Assembly: GCA_019745155.1 (NCBI GenBank)
Contig: JAIETM010000003.1
Coordinates: forward strand, 124,001-188,000
DNA: 64,000 nucleotides
Direction: 5' to 3'
Source of the DNA: Chitinophagaceae bacterium
Lineage (GTDB): Bacteria > Bacteroidota > Bacteroidia > Chitinophagales > Chitinophagaceae
The notes under the pieces were generated by a model that did no database searches, was not told where the DNA came from, and saw only the letters and a program-made list of their open reading frames with translations. This document shows, one piece after another, positions 59,157-64,000 of the stretch. Every line of letters begins with the position of its first letter. Positions within the stretch are counted from its first letter, which is position 1. Position numbers and translations under genes: made by a program.

Positions 59157-60824
59157 TTAAGCGAAGAGTAAAATCAATAATTGTGCTGCAATGATTCTCA
59201 GAATCATAGTCAGCGGATACACTGTTGCATAAGTAATTGAAGGAATATCCGTTTTGGCAGTCTGCATCGCAAAAGCCAATGCCGGAGGATCTGTACTGGC
59301 ACCTGCTAACAGGCCGCAGATTTCAAAATAGGTTTTACGAAAAGCATAGTGCGCAACTAATCCAACAATCAACAAAGGCAAGATTGTAATTGCAGCACCC
59401 ATCATCATCCATTGCCAACCTGTACCACCAGCAAATGCATCATGCAGTCCATGTCCGCTACTTAAACCAACGCTAGCTAAGAACAAGGTGATACCCAATT
59501 CACGAATCATCAAATTCGCGCTATTGGTGGTATAATTATTCAAATACAGTTTACTACCAAATCGGCTCAGCAACAAAGCCACAATTAATGGTCCGCCTGC
59601 CAAACCAATCTTCACAGCCACAGGCATATTGGCTACGTGGAAAGGAATACTACCCAACACCACACCTAATACAATACCGATAAAGATAGGCGCCAAATCA
59701 GGCACTTCCAATCGTTTCAAAGAATTGCCCAAAGCCTGTGTTACCATGGATACACCTTCTGCAGTACCCACTACTTTGATATTATCGCCCAACTGCAACA
59801 CAATATCGCCGTGTGGCACCATTTCAATGCCGGAACGACTCAATCTGGTTAAAGTAAACTCCTGTTGATGCAATTCGGGGATATCACCCAATCTTCTGTG
59901 TGTTACTTCTGGCCTTGTAACTACAATGATGCGCGAAATCAATTCACTTTCTTTGGCTTCTTTCAAATTCACATCGGCCTCATCCCCAATAATCAGCTTT
60001 AATTGTGCTACTGCTTCCTTCGGCGCAACCACCAACAATACATCACCTTCGTGCATAGTCGTGTCCGGCGTTGGTGTAATAATTTCTTTATCATGTAGCA
60101 TACGAGAAACAACGATCGGCTGCTTCATCATTTGTAGCACACTGCGTAATGGCTGACCAATCATTTGCGGATTATCCAGTTTCAAGTGAACTGATACTGG
60201 GCGATTCGATTTGATGATACTCAGCTTACGATGTAATTCTCTTTCCTTCTCGAGATCAGTACCAAAAATTTTTCGTAGTAAAATCAATACGATGATGATA
60301 CCAAAAACCCCGAAAGGATAGGCAACTGCATAAGCCAGTGTAAGCGTGGCACTGTTGTCTTTTGCCAAATGCAAATCGGTAATTGCAGCTTGGGCCGCAC
60401 CTAAGCCCGGTGTATTGGTTACTGCACCACTCATGACACCTGTCATTGCAGCAATATCATTATGGCTGAAATAAAAAAGTCCGATAGTCGTGAGCACACC
60501 AATCAACACAACAGATGCAGCAAGCCCATTTGCCACCAAAGCATTTTTCTTCAGTGAAGCAAAGAAACCCGGACCTACCTGCAAGCCTATTGAGTACACA
60601 AATAAGATCAGTCCAAACTCTTTGAGAAAATGTTCTGCTTCTTTGTTCACGCTGATACCCCAGTATGAAGCAGCTAGTCCCATAAAAAGCACCCAGGTAA
60701 CACCCAGTGAAATGCCTTTGAAAGAAATGCGCCCTAACCAGATGCCTATTGCAATCACCAAACCATATACTGCTACAGTTTGCGGAATACCCGGAACAAA
60801 AAACAAATCAATAAACCATTGCAT
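59157..60824 (-). CDS. AspT/YidE-type transporter (aspartate-alanine exchanger family)
   Basis: 555 aa. Two halves of about five membrane helices flank two cytoplasmic RCK_C (TrkA-C) domains. First half: VAVYGLVIAIGIWLGRISFK, KEFGLILFVYSIGLQVGPGF and MSGAVTNTPGLGAAQAAITD. RCK_C: about 215-380 (LDNPQMIGQPLRSVLQMMKQ, GDNIKVVGTAEGVSMVTQAL). Second half: IFIGIVLGVVLGSIPFHVAN, RELGITLFLASVGLSSGHGL and GLLAGASTDPPALAFAMQTA. The transported substrate is unknown. ATG 60824 was chosen; the longer frame passes through the predicted -7 element. It has a palindrome-rich promoter. Confidence 0.92.
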   Translation of the reverse strand: MQWFIDLFFVPGIPQTVAVYGLVIAIGIWLGRISFKGISLGVTWVLFMGLAASYWGISVNKEAEHFLKEFGLILFVYSIGLQVGPGFFASLKKNALVANGLAASVVLIGVLTTIGLFYFSHNDIAAMTGVMSGAVTNTPGLGAAQAAITDLHLAKDNSATLTLAYAVAYPFGVFGIIIVLILLRKIFGTDLEKERELHRKLSIIKSNRPVSVHLKLDNPQMIGQPLRSVLQMMKQPIVVSRMLHDKEIITPTPDTTMHEGDVLLVVAPKEAVAQLKLIIGDEADVNLKEAKESELISRIIVVTRPEVTHRRLGDIPELHQQEFTLTRLSRSGIEMVPHGDIVLQLGDNIKVVGTAEGVSMVTQALGNSLKRLEVPDLAPIFIGIVLGVVLGSIPFHVANMPVAVKIGLAGGPLIVALLLSRFGSKLYLNNYTTNSANLMIRELGITLFLASVGLSSGHGLHDAFAGGTGWQWMMMGAAITILPLLIVGLVAHYAFRKTYFEICGLLAGASTDPPALAFAMQTAKTDIPSITYATVYPLTMILRIIAAQLLILLFA

Positions 60825-60845
60825 GCGGCTGGATTTGTTGAGGCA

Positions 60846-60853
60846 CAAAGCTA
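60846..60853 (-). promoter_or_regulatory. -7 promoter element of the AspT/YidE-type gene
   Basis: Minus-strand TAGCTTTG, an exact TAnnTTTG, about 18 nt of leader to the ATG at 60824. No TTG at -33; two palindromes occupy that region instead. Confidence 0.55.
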
Positions 60854-60880
60854 ATCATATTCAATTCCATTGAATATGAT
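60854..60880. repeat. 12-bp perfect inverted repeat abutting the -7 element
   Basis: ATCATATTCAAT (60854-60865), spacer TCC, ATTGAATATGAT (60869-60880). It begins immediately upstream of the TAGCTTTG element, so a bound protein would cover the spacer and -33 region. No T-tract, so it is not a terminator. Confidence 0.65.
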
Positions 60881-60889
60881 GATTATCAT
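60876..60889. promoter_or_regulatory. FNR-like palindrome ATGATGATTATCAT
   Basis: Fits TGAT-N4-ATCA, the same half-sites as the boxes near the cbb3 genes. Its centre is about 40 bp upstream of the predicted transcript start, the class II activator position. It overlaps the longer inverted repeat by 5 bases. Confidence 0.45.
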
Positions 60890-60892
60890 AAC

Positions 60893-62935
60893 TTATTCAC
60901 CGGGATGATAGGTGCGCACCGCCTGCTTCAACACCATTGCCTTATCCAAAGTCATGGGCTTGGTCTTCTGCGCCAAGAACAAAGGCACCTGATCATCAAA
61001 ATGCTTGCTGCCTTGCTTGGCAGAAGCGCCATAAGTGTTCACTGTTTCAATAATAGGTAGTCCTTCTTTGGGGAAACGCACATAGGCTACATAGGCATCA
61101 CCGCCGGTTACTTTACGCTTACCATCTTTATAAGGTACGGACCATTCTGGCGCCAATAAATCAGGCAAACCACTAGACGGATATTCTTTATCGCCACGCA
61201 CCAATTTTTGAATATCACCTAGTACGAGATCAGTTCTACCAAAATACTGCTGCATATAATTCTTTACATAGCGATATATCTCTACGCACTCGGCAGTCGT
61301 CATTTGCCTGGCATCTTGTCCGTCCATTTTCTTGGCTACATATTCGTATACCAACAAGAAGATAGCTGCACCCTTACTATCGGCATCACCTCTCCTATTC
61401 CAGCTTTGCAGCGTATTAATCTGTTCTGCAATATCTGGGTAAGCATCTGCCTTTAACAAGAATAAAGTGTCAACCGGATAGATGTACTGCAGCTTTTGCG
61501 GCAATTGTCTATCGAACTTAATGGTCTTGAACTGCTCATAACCCACTGCTCCCTCTTTCGGGAACAATTGCATGAAGCGTACACTTCTATTATTCTGATT
61601 ATTCTCCCACCCATCTTCTCTTGGGAAACTGCTAAACTTCAAATTATCTTTTGGTGCTGTAGCAGCGAAAGGCGAATGATTCGTATTGAATAAAAAGCCA
61701 CTGGAAGGATTTATGTACTGTGGCAATTGTTTGATATTGCGAAACTCCGTCCACAAAGTCTTCGCTGTATTGCCTGGCACAGTTCTTCTCCAGTTATAGG
61801 CGGGATCAGGATTGCGTACCGGCATCAAAGCATTGTTTACATAGAAAATGGTATCATGCTTGTCTGCATACACCATATTGAACATAGATAAGCCCTGTAA
61901 GCTGATGGCATCGTAAAACTGCGTGAAATTCTTCGCCTTATTCATGCGATACCACTGCTCTAGTGCACGTATCTCCATATTCGCACCCAAACGAATAGCA
62001 AAAGCACCCTGTTCATTCAGCATGGTAGCACCATACTTACTCCAGTAAACTGTTCTGTTTACCGCAATAGGAATACCCTTGATGCGCAGCTTTATTTTTT
62101 TCTTCTCCAGATTCACCCACTGTCCATCAAATAAATACTGCTCCTTATTATCCGGATTCATTTGTAATTGGAAGATGTCAACCCTATCGCAAAGATTCAC
62201 TGTATGTGCCCAGCCCAAATATTCGTTTACACCATGCAAAATGCAGGGACCACCAGCGAGTAATCCGCCCAAAGCATTCCAACCTTCTTCGCTGGCCACA
62301 TGTGCTTCGTAAAAAGCTTGCGGACCTTCATTCGGCTGATGCGCGTTGATCGCAAGAAATGCTTCACCCGTTGCAGTTCGAGAAGGATGTACCGCAATAC
62401 CGTTGGAGCCTTTCTTTTCAAACTCAATTAATGGGTATACCCTGTTAGCGAAAATGGTGCGCAATGCCCGATCGCCGCCATTGAAAACAGTTAATGCCAA
62501 TACCGAAGAAGCCACATAATCTTCAATAGTGATAGGAAAGAGTTGTTTCACCAATACTTCTTCAGGATGCGCTTTGGCATAATCATTTAACCCTTGCACA
62601 TAACCTTCGATCAAACGAATAAACTCAGGTGATAAAGTATGCCATTTTTCTTCGGTGATTTCTCGACAACGAAACAGCGCAAATGCATAATCGCCCGCTG
62701 CACCTTCCTTGCCCAAAGCTTTACCCATTAAACCCTTTGCAGGCAAAGCTACCATTTGCAGACTATTGAAATCATCTTCTGCATGTGCCCAAGCCAAGCC
62801 ATAAGACACTTCCGGATCTGTCTTCGCGAAAATATGCGGCACACCAAAGCTATCACGAGCAATGGTTACATTTTTAGGATTGATCTGGGCTGAAGCTGAG
62901 TATCCAATCAGCAAGAAGAGGACAAGCAATCGCAT
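60893..62935 (-). CDS. penicillin acylase-family (Ntn-hydrolase) enzyme
   Basis: 680 aa, signal peptide MRLLVLFLLIGYSASAQ. The alpha chain includes VTIARDSFGVPHIFAKTDPE and VSYGLAWAHAEDDFNSLQMV. The likely autoprocessing site is KKG-Ser177-NGIAVHPSRTATGE, whose Ser becomes the N-terminal nucleophile of the beta chain. FLAINAHQPNEGPQAFYEAH, LAGGPCILHGVNEYLGWAHT and a C-terminal PLFLAQKTKPMTLDKAMV follow. Relatives cleave amide bonds of penicillins, acyl-homoserine lactones or lipopeptides in the periplasm. This one resembles acylases of the AHL-acylase branch, but the substrate is not determinable. Confidence 0.92.
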   Translation of the reverse strand: MRLLVLFLLIGYSASAQINPKNVTIARDSFGVPHIFAKTDPEVSYGLAWAHAEDDFNSLQMVALPAKGLMGKALGKEGAAGDYAFALFRCREITEEKWHTLSPEFIRLIEGYVQGLNDYAKAHPEEVLVKQLFPITIEDYVASSVLALTVFNGGDRALRTIFANRVYPLIEFEKKGSNGIAVHPSRTATGEAFLAINAHQPNEGPQAFYEAHVASEEGWNALGGLLAGGPCILHGVNEYLGWAHTVNLCDRVDIFQLQMNPDNKEQYLFDGQWVNLEKKKIKLRIKGIPIAVNRTVYWSKYGATMLNEQGAFAIRLGANMEIRALEQWYRMNKAKNFTQFYDAISLQGLSMFNMVYADKHDTIFYVNNALMPVRNPDPAYNWRRTVPGNTAKTLWTEFRNIKQLPQYINPSSGFLFNTNHSPFAATAPKDNLKFSSFPREDGWENNQNNRSVRFMQLFPKEGAVGYEQFKTIKFDRQLPQKLQYIYPVDTLFLLKADAYPDIAEQINTLQSWNRRGDADSKGAAIFLLVYEYVAKKMDGQDARQMTTAECVEIYRYVKNYMQQYFGRTDLVLGDIQKLVRGDKEYPSSGLPDLLAPEWSVPYKDGKRKVTGGDAYVAYVRFPKEGLPIIETVNTYGASAKQGSKHFDDQVPLFLAQKTKPMTLDKAMVLKQAVRTYHPGE

Positions 62936-62984
62936 AAGTCGGTTTTATTAGGTAAAACGATATTACAACGATTCTGTTCAGCAA

Positions 62985-63010
62985 CAAAAAAGCCGCTGAT
63001 GACAGCGGCT
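62985..63010 (-). terminator. terminator of the deoxyhypusine synthase-like gene
   Basis: Minus-strand stem AGCCGCTG/CAGCGGCT (arms 63003-63010 and 62991-62998), 4-nt loop, followed by a T-run. Confidence 0.8.
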
Positions 63011-63031
63011 TAAATGAATATATTGATACGA

Positions 63032-64000
63032 TTACCAACCAAGTATATACGCGAAGATCAACGGTGCCACGATGGTTGCATCGCTCTCCACGATAAACTT
63101 AGGTGTATGGATGTCCAGCTTACCCCAGGTGATTTTCTCGTTAGGTACAGCACCTGAGTAAGAACCATAAGAAGTAGTAGAATCACTGATCTGACAGAAA
63201 TAACTCCAGAAAGGCACATCATGCCATTCCAGATCCTGGTACATCATCGGTACAACACAAATAGGGAAGTCACCAGCAATACCACCACCAATCTGGAAGA
63301 AACCAACGCCCTTGCCACCGCTGTTCGCACGATACCATTCAGACAGGTAAACCATGTACTCAATACCGCTCTTTACTGTATCTGCTTTCAGTTCACCCTT
63401 GATGACATAAGAAGCAAAGATGTTACCAGTAGTACTGTCTTCCCATCCTGGTACAACGATAGGCAGGTTTTTCTCCGCAGCAGCTATAATCCAGCTGTCT
63501 TTGGGATCAATCTCATAGTACTGCTGCAGTTCACCGCTCAATACAGTCTTGTATAAAAACTCATGCGGGAAATATCGCTCACCATTGGCTTCTGCATCTT
63601 TCCACTGCTTTACGAGGTGCTTTTGCAAGCGACGAAAAGCTTCTTCTTCAGGAATACAAGTATCCGTTACACGGTTATAATGGTTCTCTAACAGATCCCA
63701 CTCTTCCTGCGGTGTTAAATCGCGGTAGTTGGGAATACGCTTATAATGACTGTGTGCTACCAGATTCATCACATCTTCTTCCAGGTTGGCACCGGTACAG
63801 CTGATTATGGCCACTTTGTCCTGACGGATCATTTCCGCAAGGCTTACACCCAATTCAGCAGTACTCATGGCACCAGCCAGACTCACCAGCATTTTACCAC
63901 CTTCCAGCAAATGTGTTTCATAACCCTTGGCTGCATCTACCAACGCCGCAGCGTTAAAATGGCGATAATGATGCGTAATGAACTGTGATACAGGACCTTT
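63032..64000 (-). CDS. deoxyhypusine synthase-like protein (runs off right edge)
   Basis: About 322 codons visible. The reading frame stays open to the window edge: before VDAAKGYETHLLEGGKMLVS it reads KGPVSQFITHHYRHFNAA, so the start codon lies just outside. Motifs include SLAGAMSTAELGVSLAEMIR, ISCTGANLEEDVMNLVAHSH, LPIVVPGWEDSTTGNIFASY, GFFQIGGGIAGDFPICVVPM and ATIVAPLIFAYILGW. The fold binds NAD. Bacteria have no eIF5A, and bacterial homologues are thought to act as homospermidine synthase-like polyamine enzymes. The true product here is unknown. Confidence 0.92.
   Translation of the reverse strand, partial: KGPVSQFITHHYRHFNAAALVDAAKGYETHLLEGGKMLVSLAGAMSTAELGVSLAEMIRQDKVAIISCTGANLEEDVMNLVAHSHYKRIPNYRDLTPQEEWDLLENHYNRVTDTCIPEEEAFRRLQKHLVKQWKDAEANGERYFPHEFLYKTVLSGELQQYYEIDPKDSWIIAAAEKNLPIVVPGWEDSTTGNIFASYVIKGELKADTVKSGIEYMVYLSEWYRANSGGKGVGFFQIGGGIAGDFPICVVPMMYQDLEWHDVPFWSYFCQISDSTTSYGSYSGAVPNEKITWGKLDIHTPKFIVESDATIVAPLIFAYILGW

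Noticed and set aside
1-64000. tRNA, rRNA, CRISPR arrays, transposases, phage genes
   Set aside because: All gaps were read by eye for cloverleaf, rRNA-like and repeat-spacer patterns, and the proteins for transposase or integrase motifs. None was seen, though a small structured RNA could be missed without covariance models.

Overview
The window looks like a chromosomal segment of a Bacteroidota bacterium, most likely family Chitinophagaceae. Supporting signs are a fused ccoN-ccoO cytochrome oxidase gene, a 30S protein THX gene, many Bacteroidota-type -7 promoter elements (TAnnTTTG) close to start codons, few Shine-Dalgarno sequences, DUF4286 and LptC-type neighbours, and ECF sigma/anti-sigma pairs. 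No rRNA, tRNA, CRISPR array, transposase or phage gene was seen. Coding density is high and no gap without a gene exceeds 300 bases.

Layout. 0-3.3 kb: serS (cut by the left edge), a small unknown gene, gcvH, an ECF sigma/anti-sigma pair and a VanZ-like protein. 3.5-13.8 kb: a cbb3 terminal oxidase locus on the minus strand, made of a Crp/Fnr regulator, a hemerythrin-like gene plus the copper ATPase ccoI, then ccoS, ccoNO, a small ccoQ-like gene, ccoP, ccoG, ccoH and a TauE/SafE-DsbD-like membrane gene. Two identical FNR-like palindromes sit at the same distance from -7-like elements upstream of ccoS and of the hemerythrin gene, which suggests that one oxygen-responsive regulator drives both units. 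14-26 kb: housekeeping and envelope genes (GH25 lysozyme, radical SAM/SPASM protein, DinB, GHL10 glycosidase, beta-barrel protein, SRPBCC, UvrD-family helicase-nuclease, Ig-like lipoprotein, recR, OB-fold protein, YceI). 26.2-30.1 kb: a two-gene (split) cobalamin-dependent methionine synthase. 30-42 kb: LOG protein, exonuclease III, HU, THX, aldo/keto reductase, a CoaX-LptC cluster, a glycosyltransferase, an O-antigen ligase-like protein, MeaB and a CDGSH protein.

41.8-47.6 kb is a visibly AT-rich block. It has three unrecognised exported proteins on the minus strand and, divergently, a polytopic membrane protein with a short histidine kinase and a NarL-type response regulator. A structured palindromic element (47703-47800) and two more palindromes follow. 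Then comes a second set with the same layout but host-like composition: a secreted protein, a polytopic membrane protein, a histidine kinase and a response regulator (47.9-50.5 kb). This tandem pair of membrane-protein/kinase/regulator modules is the most unusual part of the window.

50.5-64 kb: a small CxxC membrane protein, a Tat-exported PLP aminotransferase, an ECF sigma/anti-sigma-like/DUF4097 operon, a CNNM/CorC protein, tatC, rpiB, an M28 peptidase, an AspT/YidE-type transporter behind a palindrome-rich promoter, a penicillin acylase-family enzyme and a deoxyhypusine synthase-like gene cut by the right edge.

All family names come from reading motifs by eye; no database search was run. 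Promoters, operators and hairpins were found by inspection and are predictions.
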